A stretch of DNA of 64,000 bases from Nageia nagi (GCA_050084985.1 JBITNC010000001.1:157294001-157358000), one strand, 5' to 3'. Counted from the first letter of the stretch, positions 47,101 through 53,539 are shown. Program-made: numbers and translations. Notes: generated by a model from the sequence alone, not told the origin.

Positions 47101-47549
47101 AAATGTGATCATGAAACAATGTTTACTTGAACATTTTTGTTGTTGGTCTCATGGATATTGAAATTCTTCATCAGTATAATATGACCTCTTGAAAACAAAT
47201 GGTGGAAATCAAAAGCACTATTGTAGCAAGGGATGGTTTTGTTTGTATGCACTCTAAACCCACAATGTAAGAGACCTATGATCTCATTTATTTTGAAAGC
47301 TAAAGAGTAGTGCATGCCGTGCATAGTGGTTGCTATTAGATAAACAATCTAATGAGAATATCACTGTAAGTATAAGTTGTGTTTATAATTTACAGTTGTT
47401 AAAAAAGTTAGTTCTTATGTTTTTTGTGAATGTAATATTTTTTCATGCATTTAATTGGTTGGCAGATAGCAGAGGAGCTATACCAGTGGGGTTTTATAAG
47501 TTATCCTCGTACTGAGACAGATCATTTCTCAGAAAATGCAGATTTACAG
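7887..47549 (+). CDS. TOP3A: DNA topoisomerase 3-alpha, 5' part (exons 1-8; 3' end outside window)
   Basis: Eight exons join in frame to 1,050 nt (350 codons): 7887-8165, 40540-40718, 40858-40930, 41233-41355, 41465-41586, 41679-41751, 41880-41996 and 47466-47549. All introns are GT-AG. The product is a type IA topoisomerase that cuts one strand through a 5'-phosphotyrosine and passes another. In the RecQ helicase-TOP3A-RMI complex it dissolves double Holliday junctions in the nucleus. TOPRIM runs from about residue 3 ([10 protein letters not shown], Glu10) to the acidic triad Asp117, Asp119, Glu121. The active-site region is SYPRTET with Tyr335. [15 protein letters not shown] and SYGPCQFPTLGF are further family landmarks. 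The rest of the protein (gate domains and C-terminal zinc fingers) is missing, so intron 8 exceeds 16.4 kb. No stop or frameshift was found. Met120 replaces the usual Arg in DCDREGE. The match is very close to plant TOP3A as I know the family. Confidence 0.93.
8166..10049. other. Intron 1, proximal part without recognised genes
   Basis: From the exon 1 donor to about 9480 this is unremarkable intron sequence. At 9520-9730 an open frame and G-rich text resemble LTR-type sequence but I cannot assign a family. At 9840-9970 the words gttgtgg, cttgcat and gccatcgtgg recur irregularly, a low-complexity patch. No exon is needed between exons 1 and 2, since their protein text joins cleanly. Confidence 0.5.
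10050..11650 (-). pseudogene. Ty3/gypsy (Tat-like) pol remnant: RNase H, second RNase H, integrase
   Basis: Read right to left. Near 11480-11640 is the C-terminal RNase H text ([14 protein letters not shown], then a KGQA-like block). Between about 11400 and 10825 is an additional, archaeal-type RNase H: YFDGSK-x-THGA, then [13 protein letters not shown], then [14 protein letters not shown]. From about 10490 to 10050 is the integrase: FTKWVEA, IARFRFP, IMDNGK, then [12 protein letters not shown]. Stops and frameshifts break every domain. A second RNase H between RNase H and integrase is the known mark of the Tat lineage. The reverse transcriptase part is missing to the right, where a hAT remnant begins. 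Confidence 0.75.
11722..11810. repeat. 15-bp perfect inverted repeat
   Basis: TCAAAATCGAGAAAA at 11722-11736 and its reverse complement at 11796-11810, with a 59-base loop. It sits just beyond the broken end of the hAT transposase remnant. A role as terminal or subterminal repeat is possible but unproven. Confidence 0.5.
11833..12540 (-). pseudogene. hAT-family transposase, N-terminal part (BED zinc finger + DUF659-like)
   Basis: Starts [20 protein letters not shown] on the minus strand. The BED-type finger shows CKYC near 12446, then [12 protein letters not shown] and the later Cys of RSCPKV. After one in-frame stop at 12151-12153 the same frame continues (12138-11833) with [20 protein letters not shown] and [14 protein letters not shown], the pattern seen in plant hAT relatives after the finger. 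The catalytic half and the C-terminal dimerisation domain are absent, so only about a third of a usual hAT transposase remains. No certain terminal inverted repeats or 8-bp target duplication were found. Confidence 0.75.
12541..12880. other. No recognisable feature between hAT and copia remnants
   Basis: AT-rich sequence upstream of the hAT start on the minus strand. It may hold the hAT 5' end and the decayed part of the copia element; no terminus is visible. Confidence 0.35.
12881..13281 (+). pseudogene. Ty1/copia reverse transcriptase remnant, left part
   Basis: The frame reads [20 protein letters not shown], then [10 protein letters not shown] and AHYFLGLQV, the classic copia RT order. 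The catalytic YVDD box is YVGI, so both catalytic Asp residues are lost. After a stop at 13098 another frame continues with [20 protein letters not shown], still copia-like. The text is cut at 13281 by the LTR starting at 13282 and resumes at 39430, on the other side of a 26-kb insertion. Confidence 0.8.
13277..13281. other. Target-site duplication GGAAG, left copy
   Basis: GGAAG directly precedes the 5' LTR terminus TGTAACATCC. The same five bases follow the 3' LTR at 39430-39434. Confidence 0.85.
13608..14298 (-). mobile_element. LINE 3' fragment, inserted in the 5' LTR
   Basis: The minus-strand text [18 protein letters not shown] matches the C-terminal zinc-finger region of the LINE at 32881-37410 ([16 protein letters not shown]). 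Both copies share a 3' end near attaatat followed by a run of CTTT units, seen here on the + strand as (GAAA)n at about 13617-13637. The fragment splits LTR text that is continuous in the 3' LTR, between ttaggtgtg and ggccacttgtatgag. Confidence 0.7.
14495..14502 (+). promoter_or_regulatory. TATA box in the 5' LTR
   Basis: TATATAAA, followed by ggagattcacatc; the 3' LTR has the same box and context at 38662-38669. Confidence 0.55.
15264..15275 (+). promoter_or_regulatory. Primer binding site (initiator Met tRNA type)
   Basis: TGGTATTAGAGC, one base off the standard plant TGGTATCAGAGC, one base after the LTR end. It primes minus-strand DNA synthesis in this class of retrotransposon. Confidence 0.8.
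15550..16742 (+). pseudogene. Internal ORF of unknown function, decayed copy (shared with element at 48068)
   Basis: Frames at 15550-15747, 15769-16029 and 16329-16796 are remnants of one reading frame broken by stops and by an 11-base C run (16010-16020). The segment [10 protein letters not shown], then [19 protein letters not shown] and [11 protein letters not shown], is also found in the internal region of the LTR element at 48068 (HEEKICKKRG, MPPHKTPSKIEILLQIYRGT). The shared part is charged and probably helical. I see no CCHC finger, protease or polymerase motif, so a divergent gag or an unrelated ORF of a non-autonomous family are both open. The reading is cut at 16742 by a solo LTR. 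Confidence 0.55.
16743..17923 (-). mobile_element. Solo LTR (family A), target duplication CATGT
   Basis: On the minus strand it starts TGCGACGTCCCCC and ends GGATCATTACA. CATGT flanks it at 16738-16742 and 17924-17928. It matches LTRs at 54848-56113 and 59970-61095 (same strand) and 48068-49161 (opposite strand), sharing cccattaagtct, ggggctcaca and tctccatcgaaggagcc. With matching flanks and no internal region, it is a solo LTR left by recombination. Confidence 0.85.
18995..19002 (-). promoter_or_regulatory. TATA-like box of the Tat-like LTR
   Basis: Minus strand TATAAGTA in ctcTATAAGTAagagacc. The related LTR has TATAAATA at the same place (53062-53069), also followed by agacc. Confidence 0.55.
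19172..22562 (-). pseudogene. Long accessory reading frame (~1,070 codons) of a Tat-like element, function unknown
   Basis: A nearly continuous minus-strand frame: 22562 to 21172 (with a frameshift near 22270), an in-frame stop at 21172-21174, 21159 to 20470, a frameshift near 20480, then one frame to 19172 with stops near 20302, 20274, 19752 and 19446. The first half has basic and aromatic segments ([19 protein letters not shown], then [18 protein letters not shown]). The middle is Ser/Thr-rich with SSRGDDG and an acidic EDEEENEE-like patch. The last third is Lys/Glu-rich and probably coiled ([16 protein letters not shown]). I see no CCHC knuckle, protease, polymerase or clear membrane segment, so it is neither ordinary gag nor pol, and not a typical env-like ORF. 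A 39-bp segment coding QKDDTKFQ-x-E-x-TR is duplicated at about 21760-21837. Confidence 0.6.
22600..25560. repeat. Degenerate tandem arrays upstream of the accessory ORF
   Basis: Two arrays. Between about 23280 and 24960 a ~362-bp unit recurs about five times; the landmarks ggcaccctacctc or close variants and ccaaaac..c.cctag recur near 23285, 23650, 24015, 24375 and 24740. Between about 25060 and 25560 a shorter unit (about 45-95 bp, often ~55) recurs around gggctcaaa.ttg.gcaaaaacg. Copies are strongly diverged. Short open frames here have no family resemblance. Confidence 0.65.
25825..26419. other. Region between integrase end and the giant-LTR border
   Basis: About 600 bp with no gene. 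The words gattttcaccgattgg and gattttcaccaattgg (near 26105 and 26255) form a small direct repeat about 150 bases apart. I find no convincing purine-rich tract at the border to support a 3' LTR start at 25824. Confidence 0.4.
26420..30233 (-). pseudogene. Ty3/gypsy (Tat-like) pol: protease end, extra RNase H, RT, RNase H, integrase
   Basis: Read right to left. 30233-29990 is protease-end text (LGRDW, then [17 protein letters not shown]). 29910-29715 is an extra RNase H of the archaeal-like type ([10 protein letters not shown], then [16 protein letters not shown]). 29265-28387 is the reverse transcriptase: pre-RT text, [28 protein letters not shown] and an intact YVDD box (near 28536). 28323-27600 is the RT end and the usual RNase H. 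From about 27480 to 26420 is the integrase: zinc-binding region, [17 protein letters not shown], then FQLVYGTEP and a C-terminal domain ending [10 protein letters not shown]. Several in-frame stops and shifts (for example at 29080, 28768, 28387, 28039 and 27036) make it inactive. Gag is not seen upstream. The extra RNase H lies before the RT, unlike the remnant at 10050-11650. Confidence 0.85.
30234..30577. other. Sequence between Tat-like pol and solo LTR
   Basis: Open on both strands but unrecognised. It becomes continuous with 31690 onwards when the solo LTR at 30578-31684 is removed. On the + strand an ATG at 30342 would then read about 115 codons to a stop near 31800. I cannot assign a function and it may be untranslated retroelement leader. 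Confidence 0.4.
30578..31684 (+). mobile_element. Solo LTR, target duplication ACTGC
   Basis: Starts TGTAATGTCCCC, ends GGAGATATTACA. ACTGC flanks it at 30573-30577 and 31685-31689. It shares aatgcaatattagtctc, gggacgttgc and a TATA box (30972-30978) with the composite element's LTRs, so it is a relative of that family. Low-copy internal repeats of gagccagtg (about 31085-31280) occur in its 3' half. Confidence 0.85.
30972..30978 (+). promoter_or_regulatory. TATA box in solo LTR
   Basis: TATAAAA followed by ggagatggg, at the position equivalent to TATATAAAGGAGA in the related LTRs. Confidence 0.5.
31690..32220. other. Unassigned sequence right of the solo LTR
   Basis: At 31980-32165 the words tggacaacac, ttttggag and gactgca recur; the minus strand is Cys/Pro-rich as a result. 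No family is recognised. Confidence 0.35.
32225..32640 (-). repeat. LTR 5' fragment, mosaic of two LTR families
   Basis: On the minus strand it begins TGTAACATCCCC at 32640. The first ~170 bp resemble family A LTRs (ggggctcacaatg, ggaccattac on the + strand). The rest (32225-32460) is the reverse complement of the body of the composite element's LTR (ccataggttttggatgg region). It is cut at about 32225. Confidence 0.65.
32740..32880 (+). repeat. LTR fragment split by a LINE, left part
   Basis: Text tttaggtgtgagtttg, then ttaataattgtaaatgcaat and caataatgaggcgt, matches the middle of the LTR at 38115 and stops where the LINE starts. A right part with the LTR end is at 37411-37648; the LTR middle between them is missing. 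Confidence 0.6.
32872..33911 (+). pseudogene. LINE ORF1 remnant (coiled coil and RNA-binding-like part)
   Basis: Two frames. 32872-33561 is Gln/Lys/Glu-rich with a likely coiled coil ([20 protein letters not shown]). It overlaps in another frame 33459-33911, which has LRVRGLL, then [20 protein letters not shown] and [15 protein letters not shown], resembling the RRM-like domain of plant LINE ORF1 proteins. One frameshift near 33500 separates them. Such proteins bind LINE RNA. The first ATG lies within LTR-derived sequence, so the true start is uncertain. Confidence 0.55.
32881..37410 (+). mobile_element. LINE (non-LTR retrotransposon), inactive
   Basis: Order along the + strand: ORF1 (32872-33911), then an endonuclease and reverse transcriptase ORF2 (about 33920-37157), then a 3' tail. 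It interrupts LTR sequence on both sides. The 3' end (attaatat then ttcttctttctt near 37380-37410) matches that of the fragment at 13608-14298, so a CTTT-rich tail seems a trait of this family. Stops and frameshifts occur throughout ORF2. Confidence 0.8.
33920..37157 (+). pseudogene. LINE ORF2 remnant: AP endonuclease, reverse transcriptase, C-terminal zinc finger
   Basis: Endonuclease-like landmarks: a WNCNG motif at about 33955, VGDLNGRTG near 34383, [10 protein letters not shown] near 34636, DHAHLTL near 34720. Reverse transcriptase: [12 protein letters not shown] near 35366, PSNYRTI near 35550, [12 protein letters not shown] near 35761, then [11 protein letters not shown] near 36061. The C-terminus has [19 protein letters not shown] near 37020-37080, a CCHC-type finger seen in plant LINEs. 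The frame is broken by many stops and shifts (for example 34304, 34486, 35612, 35848 and 36241). The enzyme would nick target DNA and copy LINE RNA from the nick; this copy cannot. Confidence 0.8.
37411..37648 (+). repeat. LTR fragment, right part (after LINE)
   Basis: Contains gccctagattagttcgtggcat and ends aatttttgggattttaca at 37648, as in the composite element's LTRs. No primer site follows. Confidence 0.6.
37649..38114 (+). pseudogene. 3' end of a gypsy-like polyprotein next to the 3' LTR
   Basis: A frame from 37599 to 38108 ends LLGDKQFRD just before the 3' LTR. A terminal (E/G)DKQF is a common ending of plant Ty3/gypsy polyproteins (inference from family knowledge). The rest of the frame ([20 protein letters not shown]) is not recognised. 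This is probably the composite element's own 3' interior. Confidence 0.4.
38115..39429 (+). repeat. 3' LTR of the composite element
   Basis: 1,315 bp, starts TGTAACATCCC and ends GGGATTTTATA, followed by the target duplication GGAAG at 39430-39434. TATA box TATATAAA at 38662-38669. It aligns throughout with the 5' LTR outside the LINE fragment. Confidence 0.85.
39430..39910 (+). pseudogene. Ty1/copia remnant, right part
   Basis: Continues the copia text cut at 13281: [12 protein letters not shown], then [17 protein letters not shown], the well-known stretch after copia RT. At about 39800-39850 a frame reads [15 protein letters not shown], like copia RNase H. The first ~157 bp are tandemly duplicated. 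No LTR of this copia element was identified. Confidence 0.75.
39435..39748 (+). repeat. 157-bp tandem duplication in the copia remnant
   Basis: Units begin near 39435 and 39592 and share cttgacctatatc, ctagattccattttgaacc and gaatggag.cgcatcaatg. The second unit is preceded by ggtattatttttggaag, equal in outline to the sequence left of the composite insertion (13265-13281). The duplication therefore predates that insertion. Confidence 0.8.
39911..40539. other. 3' end of TOP3A intron 1
   Basis: No gene or element recognised. A pyrimidine-rich stretch at about 40040-40080 and the acceptor at 40538-40539 are the only visible functional signals. Confidence 0.5.
40540..40718 (+). CDS. TOP3A: TOP3A exon 2 (TOPRIM acidic motif)
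   Basis: Acceptor aaaatttag|GAA, donor GAAAG|gtatta, phase 0 in and phase 2 out. It encodes [19 protein letters not shown] and then [12 protein letters not shown]. The metal-binding acidic residues of TOPRIM are present; the residue between the second Asp and the Glu is Met (codon ATG at 40618-40620) instead of Arg. Confidence 0.92.
40858..40930 (+). CDS. TOP3A: TOP3A exon 3
   Basis: Acceptor gtgatag|A, donor CAG|gtttgc. It completes the split Arg codon and encodes [20 protein letters not shown], ending in DARQ, a conserved TOP3A linker after TOPRIM. Confidence 0.92.
41233..41355 (+). CDS. TOP3A: TOP3A exon 4
   Basis: Acceptor atcacag|GAA, donor CAG|gtttgt, exactly 41 codons. It contains [15 protein letters not shown] and ends SYGPCQ, both strong type IA topoisomerase landmarks. 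Confidence 0.93.
41465..41586 (+). CDS. TOP3A: TOP3A exon 5
   Basis: Acceptor attacag|TTT, donor TGGGG|gtatgt, phase 2 out. It encodes [19 protein letters not shown] and ends FSWG. Confidence 0.92.
41679..41751 (+). CDS. TOP3A: TOP3A exon 6
   Basis: Acceptor tttacag|G, donor ACT|gtaagt. It encodes [20 protein letters not shown] and ends in PVAT. Confidence 0.92.
41880..41996 (+). CDS. TOP3A: TOP3A exon 7
   Basis: Acceptor tttacag|GTT, donor AAG|gtaagc, 39 codons. It contains [20 protein letters not shown] and ends RMSSEHTMK. Confidence 0.92.
42190..44132 (-). mobile_element. Fragment of the giant-LTR family in TOP3A intron 7
   Basis: Right end gtgcgggcacaaca with the preceding block aatagggtcctcaaaat matches the right ends at 25824 and 56912. 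To the left is a ~180-bp array (about 42700-44040) and then a minus-strand frame (42464-42192). That frame has a spacing of IER, W, M, VLQ and AF similar to the end of the accessory frame at 19445-19200 (weak similarity). No left LTR end or target duplication was found, so the copy is truncated. Confidence 0.5.
42700..44040. repeat. ~180-bp tandem array (intron 7)
   Basis: Motif ggtcgcatg.ttt with variants recurs near 42830, 43003, 43169, 43355, 43537 and 43635, each followed by gcatgcaacca-like and tttataggtc-like words. Units are about 165-185 bp and diverged. Confidence 0.6.
44133..47465. other. Rest of TOP3A intron 7
   Basis: No gene recognised. A short direct repeat gtatccaacatcgaca occurs at about 44395 and 44450. 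The stretch 46260-46530 is richer in GC and repeats the word GGAACA/TGTTCC on both strands. The acceptor for exon 8 is at 47464-47465, with a T-rich tract before it. Confidence 0.5.
46260..46530. repeat. GC-richer patch with many TGTTCC/GGAACA words
   Basis: At least eight TTCC/GGAA-centred words (ggaacac, tgttcc, ggggaac) occur in 270 bp, some facing each other. Family unknown. Confidence 0.35.
47466..47549 (+). CDS. TOP3A: TOP3A exon 8 (active-site tyrosine)
   Basis: Acceptor ttggcag|ATA, donor CAG|gttatt, 28 codons. [20 protein letters not shown] carries the nucleophilic Tyr (residue 335 of this protein) and the conserved Arg after it. It joins directly to exon 7 (..EHTMK|IAEELY..) with nothing missing. 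Confidence 0.93.
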
Positions 47550-48067
47550 GTTATTTTGACATTTCTTTTTACCCTAAGTTGTACAAGTTACAGGTACTTG
47601 TAACTATTATGTGGAGTTTTCTCGGTACTGTGAATTTTGAAGTGATGCTACTGAATTAGGTGTATTTGCTTGATAAGGAAATCCTAAATAAAGTTTCTTT
47701 AAGAGAATGATGTCATGATTGAATATGGCCAACATATGTTCAATACCATAATTTTTAGCTTTCTATTCATGTGCTGGACTCTGGCAAACAGATCCTAATC
47801 CTTAGGAGTGGTAAGCAACGTCAGTTAGAGTTGAGATAAAACTTTTTTCTATAATCAGAAAACGAAGCCAATTCCCTATCTTTTTGATCTATGCTATAGA
47901 ATAGGTTGTCTCTAGCAATGTGTAAATTAAAAAGTACGTTTTCTTTTCAATTCTCGAGTATGAGATTTGATGGTATCCTTCAGACCTCTAGTTTATGTTG
48001 GAAACTCTTATTTGTAATAGTACAAATGAGGGTTTATGCAGATATATATTTGATGGTCTCAGCAATA
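47550..48067. other. Start of TOP3A intron 8
   Basis: From the exon 8 donor to the LTR at 48068. No feature recognised. Confidence 0.5.
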
Positions 48068-49161
48068 TGTAACATCCCTTTTGTACTATAGAAAAATAAT
48101 GTCAGAGCCAAAAGGGACTTCTTAATTTCTCTTTTGGAGTTTGTTTAAATATTTTCTTTTAGTTGTTTTGTAATTATTTTTGTATAACTTGGGATAGGAA
48201 TTAAATGGTCCATGGACCCCACTGTGAGCCCCTAGTCGGACATATACCTCCCAAGTGTAGAACAGGACATATTAATGTACTTGGAGATCTTGGACTTGAT
48301 TGTGGGAATCCCAAGTTCTTTTATACATTCAATGACCAGAAAAGAAGTTTGCATGCTTGCGCCAGATTTGGGGAGTCCCCTAGACCCCACGTTGGCCCAT
48401 CCCAGACTCCTAGGCTTCCACACGACACCTAGACCCACGTCGGCATGCGTGGCATCCCTAGACCTTGCACTAGTAGTTATAGCACCTAGGAATCGCACAT
48501 TGGCATGCCTGACACCTAGGCGCCCACGTTGGGCATCTCTGACCCTCTGGAGGCTAACGTTGGGGCCTTAGAGTCTAGTGATGATTTCAAGGTGAGATCC
48601 AGGACCTGGTGAACAGTATAAGAAGGCTTGGAGGTTCATTTGTTGGATAAACTTAATTATTATTACATTTACACTTCTACTTCGTCCGATGGAGAAGACC
48701 TTAGCACAACGCTAAGTGTATTCCTTAGGTGGAGCACCTTTTCCCATCCAGTCGTATCTGAGGTGGAGGTGCTACTTTCCCACGTCCGTCTAGCATCATC
48801 ATAGAGTTTGTCCAGCCCATTCTCAACTGCTAGGAGGTTGACGTTAGCCCTTTGGGCCAGCTTATGTATTGTTGTGCATTGTATATCTCAATATAAGCTG
48901 CGGGCACTTTGCATCTCAGTATTTGTGTTGTTGTTGTGGCATTGTTTGGTGCATTGGTGCATGTGTAGGCCACTTGTTGGCATTGTTGAGCATTGTTGTG
49001 TTGTGTATTTGGCCCATTGTTGGCATTGTGTGGTGTTTATGTGCTTATAGGAGCTCAATGTTGGCATACTAGGGTTTGTGTGGTGTCAATTGGATGCCCT
49101 ATTTGGTTTTCATTAATTGTAAGTGTTGATATTTGTTGGAGATCCTGTTTGGGTTGTTACA
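48068..49161 (+). repeat. LTR (family A), 5' LTR with primer site
   Basis: 1,094 bp, starts TGTAACATCCC, ends GGGTTGTTACA. It is in the opposite orientation to family A copies at 16743, 54848 and 59970 and shares ggaccccactgtgagcccc and gggaatcccaag. A TATA-like tataagaagg lies near 48620. Confidence 0.85.
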
Positions 49162-49162
49162 G

Positions 49163-49174
49163 TGGTATCAGAGC
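49163..49174 (+). promoter_or_regulatory. Primer binding site (initiator Met tRNA)
   Basis: TGGTATCAGAGC, exact plant consensus, one base after the LTR end at 49161. Confidence 0.9.
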
Positions 49175-50520
49175 TGAAGATCTTGGCGCCTGAGGAGATG
49201 GAAGCCAGATTTACAGCTAGAGTCAAGAAGTCCAAATACGGATAGGTGGTTTTTTGCCAATTATTTCATAAACTTGAAGAACACAAGATCCCTACGGAGG
49301 AAAGGGAGAAGCTGTTGTGGTTTCTGAAGGAAAGACATGAGGAGAAAATATGCAAGAAGAGAGGACAAACGTGGGAGCCCATATCTATGCCTCCACATAA
49401 GACCCCATCAAAGATCGAAATATTGCTCCAGATCTATCGTGGGACGCAAAGGAGTTCCATATAGATATTACTTTTCAGCTTTATTAGGATCTATTGGGAT
49501 ATGGGGTTGTGACATGGCAAGGATCCAATGTTGGGCAGAATGTCCAGAGAACATTCCTTGATAGCTGATTGTATTGGATTCAATCTAGATGGCTATCGTG
49601 ATATTTATAATTCAACAGGATTCGCTGGACCCTTTTTGAAAAATGCCTTTAGAAAGTTTTCTGAAAATAGCTCAAGGAGGAGTAAAAGACATCCAATTGA
49701 AGGGCGTTAGGGGAAGACATGCCCCTACAGGTTCAAAATCAAATTTTGAGATATTATGACATGACTCAGAGGAGGTCAAATTGTTGGGTAACCAACATAA
49801 GCAAAGGGAAGCATATGAAGAAGTAGACATGGCACCATGCGTAAAGGCAATACCATCAAGTCTGCATTTGGAAACAAATCTCGAAGAGGCAAATATAGTA
49901 TGTAAGGAGGACAAATACAACAAAAAATCAAGATCTATTATGAACTCGCACAAAAGATCGACTTAGAAGAATGTTGAAGAAATCGGGATCGAATCAAAGA
50001 ATGTTGAAGAATTACCTACAAATGGTTGGAATCCTGGTTTGGAAAATTTTAGAAAGGAATCAACGTGGAGTAGTGATTGGGAACAAGTTTCAAACAATCA
50101 GAAGATTCAAGAAACTGAAACATTACCAGGAAAACAAGTTGAAGGATCAGATTGGAATGAACATACAGCTACAAAATCACACCAAATATCATTGCATGGT
50201 TACAAAAAATGTCATTTTTGGGAATTTACTTGTTTTGGTACTTTACATGTCTCACAAGAAATTGTGGTGGTTTTTTGCACAATGAACATCACTGCTTGTT
50301 TTAGAATTGTCATGTTTCCTATAACTGTTTCTGCAATGTTTCCTATATTCACAATGAACCTAGTAGAACATACCCGTCAGAGGTTGTCGCACCTTGAAAT
50401 CCTACCAGACCCAAAATATAAGTGTTTTGGATCTTGCATCCTCGAACATGGGCGTTTAGAACCTTCTTCCTGGAATGCAGACAAGTTGGTCATTGAGCTA
50501 GACTGATTCTGAATCACTTG
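49175..50520 (+). pseudogene. Internal ORF of unknown function (second copy)
   Basis: Frames at 49246-49464, 49781-49966 and 50039-50506 are pieces of one decayed reading frame. KLEEHKIPTEEREKLLWFLK, then HEEKICKKRG and MPPHKTPSKIEILLQIYRGT match the internal ORF at 15700-15960. Similarity also includes FQL(L/Y)..LLG(I/Y)G just downstream. No polymerase motif follows before minus-strand sequence starts at about 50520, so the family may be non-autonomous, or this copy is truncated. No 3' LTR was found. Confidence 0.55.
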
Positions 50521-50636
50521 GGTGTTTAGATGTACTTGGCTCATCGTTCGATGTCATTTCCATGTTTTGTATTTCCTACTGAAAAACGTTCATTGCTGCA
50601 TTGAATTCAGGACATTCAGACTCTCCATGTGATGTT

Positions 50637-52062
50637 CTAGCGTGCACTCCACCAATTGGATAAGCTTATACTTGATAGATTAACGTTATTCACTTGATTG
50701 ATACTATTGTTTACAACAGGATTTGGAACATTGCCGTTATTTTGACCAGCGTTCCATGTTCTATTTGTCCTCTGGAAGTTAAAATTCCTCGGTGTATCAC
50801 CTTGATTATTCTGATTACGGTCTTGATGATTCTGACTTCTTTCATTTTGTTGATTATGATTACCATGACTTTGATTCAATTCCATTTGAGTCATCTTGTT
50901 GCCCATTTTTTGTACCAGCTTCTTAAGATCTTTTGTTTCCTGCTTTTTTCCCAAACTATTTGTGGCATCAACCTTTGGATTCGTAACTTGGCTAGTGGGA
51001 TTGAAGAGGGTGGGCTAGAATGGAGCACTTGGATTGATATAAGTACTTGTATCAATTGCCAATGGTATAGTTAGGGGTGGAAGTGTTTGTGAATTTACCA
51101 CACCTTTAGCGCTCAAATTTTGAGTAAGGGCATTAGATGGATGAATGGATTGCATGCTGGTCACATTCATTTCGGCGACTCCTTGTGGGTTGAGCTCTTG
51201 TTCAATCTTCAAGGCTTGTGAATAGGCAATATGTAGTGTTGTCATTATATTTTAACTTTTTCAGGAAAGATGCCGTTAGACTATCGAGTGCTCTTAAGTA
51301 CATTTGTAACGCATAATCTCCATCAACTTTGTATGGGTTCATGAGCTTGGAGTATGCTTTCTGAAATCTGTAGTTAAACATTTGAAGTGGCTCAAGGGGT
51401 TGTCGCTTAGTCATTTCAAGTTGATTGTATAGAATGGTTGGATCGATGGGCACACCGAATTGATTCAAAAAATGATTGTTTGAGTTGTGTTCGTGAAGTT
51501 ATCGATCATTTTGGTAGACTAGCATACCACATTGTAGCTACGTTGTCTAGAATATTTGGGAACAAGTAGCAAGCCACATCTTCATGCGCCACATCTAGTC
51601 TTCCTGTTTTGTCTTTGTACAAGTAAATATGCTCTTTTGTTGTTAGTGGTCCATCGTGAACGAATTTCGGTAGGAATCTATCTGGATTCTTTAGGCATTT
51701 GTGTGCCTGTCCTGCAATGTTGATAGGTCTTCCCACCAACCATATTGATGTTTTTGCCATTGGATTATTCGGATTTTTATTTGCAAATTGAACAACTTGT
51801 GGATGAGTTGGTGGCACAATAGGTTGGGCTATTGATTGCACAATCGGTTGTGAGATACTAGGAGTAAAAATCGGTGGTGTAACAATTGCTCTAGGGGAAG
51901 TATGTTGCGTTGGGGTGTGCTAGACCTTGCTAGATTGAATTCGGATACTGGGCTAACTGGAGTTTGATCTATCTCTTTATTCAACTCCCTTTTAGTTGCT
52001 TGTTTTGCTTCTGTAGTTACCCTTGTACTGTAAACAAATTTGTTCTCTCTTGTAGGTCCCAA
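50637..52062 (-). pseudogene. Ty3/gypsy (Tat-like) gag remnant
   Basis: Read right to left. It starts MGPTRENKFVYSTRV, then a Pro-rich part. The capsid-like segment has DVACYLFPNILDNVATMWYA (near 51540-51600), then a break with stops at about 51480-51505, then LEMTKRQPLEPLQMFNYRFQ and ALQMYLRAL. The C-terminal part is Asn/Gln-rich. The W and F spacing is typical of retrotransposon gag (coat-like protein packaging element RNA). Stops and frameshifts divide it into at least five pieces. It lies directly downstream of a primer site and LTR on the same strand. Confidence 0.75.
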
Positions 52063-52143
52063 CTTGAAGCTTTTAAAGGAGCAAGATAAAAAAAGAGAGA
52101 AGAAAACTCAAGAGACAACGGTTAAGTAGAACACCAAAAATGA

Positions 52144-52160
52144 CCCTCTTCTAGCACCAA
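52144..52160 (-). promoter_or_regulatory. Candidate primer binding site of the Tat-like element
   Basis: Minus strand TTGGTGCTAGAAGAGGG, four bases from the LTR end at 52165. The TGG matches the universal tRNA CCA end. The donor tRNA is not identified. Confidence 0.55.
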
Positions 52161-53061
52161 TTTATGTTGGAAAGGAAATCTTTTCTCTTACTCGACGATC
52201 ATCATGAGATGATCAAGATGGGAAAGCAACCCAACAATATGTGAGAATGCATTAGTAGACTCCTCTTGTAAGGAATGATACCCCAAGGCTTCTTACGGAA
52301 AGCTTTTGTTGTTAATAAAAGCTTTAAATTGTGAAGGTCTTGTTTGGGAATCAACTTAGTGATGGGATAGAGGTGGTGACTGTTAACACATTTTTTATAG
52401 GGACTGAGGTGTTTATCTTGCAATACTTCAAACGTTGCTATGGATTTTAAAGAAAATAAAAAAAAAAGAAAAGAAAAAGGTGAGAATGAGGTGGATACTT
52501 GGCCGAATTTTGAAGAAAAATAAACTTTCTTTCTTTCAGATCAGTCAAGAGGTCTTGTTCAATTTATTCAACTTTGAAAAGAAGTGACTATTGTCTAATC
52601 GTTTCAAAGAGGAGGAGAAAGCAAAGTTGATTGTTGATACTCTGTGAACGAGACCGAGCATTCAAAAGAACTTAGAGTGGGTCACGAGGACAATTAAGTT
52701 TTGAGCAAGTCTAATTTGATATCTAAAAGAAAGGCAATTCAAAATACAAAGCATTTATACATGAAAGCAATGGATTAACAACAATTTGGGACAATTCAAA
52801 CACTTAAAGAAGATTTCCAACAAATTCTCCTAAAACTTGTGAGCTTTCAAGGAGATAACATGAAAATATTCGAATTACGATAAATTTCTCTTAAATGATC
52901 AATCCACAACTCCAATTGATGATAACACACTTGGAATGAATATTTAGCCACTTGTATCATGTAAAAGAGTTTACAAAAAAATTTCAAAATTTTTCTTCCT
53001 TTACAAAAAATTGACTTTTCTACAAAATTTTAATTTTGCCAAAAAGAGACCCCCTATGGTC

Positions 53062-53069
53062 TATTTATA
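53062..53069 (-). promoter_or_regulatory. TATA box of the Tat-like LTR
   Basis: Minus strand ctATAAATAgaccatagggggtctc; the same layout is seen at 18995-19002. Confidence 0.6.
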
Positions 53070-53539
53070 GAAATTCTAGGGTTTCCAATTGTTGCTCTAA
53101 TTTAAAATTAAAAAACATAGATAAATTAAAATATTACAATTTGCAGGTATGGCTAAGTGAGCTAACTTTTGGTGCTCTACTAGCCAGGCTAATTGGTCAT
53201 GAGGTAGTGTTAGTTGAGTTTTGGTGCTCAACTGTCCTTGTTGACTGATCATAAAATTTTGGAAATTTACTAGTTTTGAAGTGATTGATCCATGGATTGT
53301 ACATAAGATGCAATGACTTCCTTATAATTGGATTGAAGTTGCTGGGCTAGCTAATGAAGTTGACTGATGTAGTTGATCCTAGGTTGATTGATGTAGGTGA
53401 TTTAATTGCTCATTTTTGATCAATTTCGACATACACTATCGTCAACATAATAGAAATGGGTGTACTCAAGTCCAATCTTGAAATCCTTTTCTAGCTTGGT
53501 GCATTTTGCATGCTCCGTAGTTTCAATTGATCATCCCAA

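Noticed and set aside
26420-52062. One retroelement made of the pol at 26-30 kb and gag at 50-52 kb
   Set aside because: TOP3A exons 2-8 lie between them, and the composite insertion ends at 39429 with its own target duplication, so they are separate insertions.
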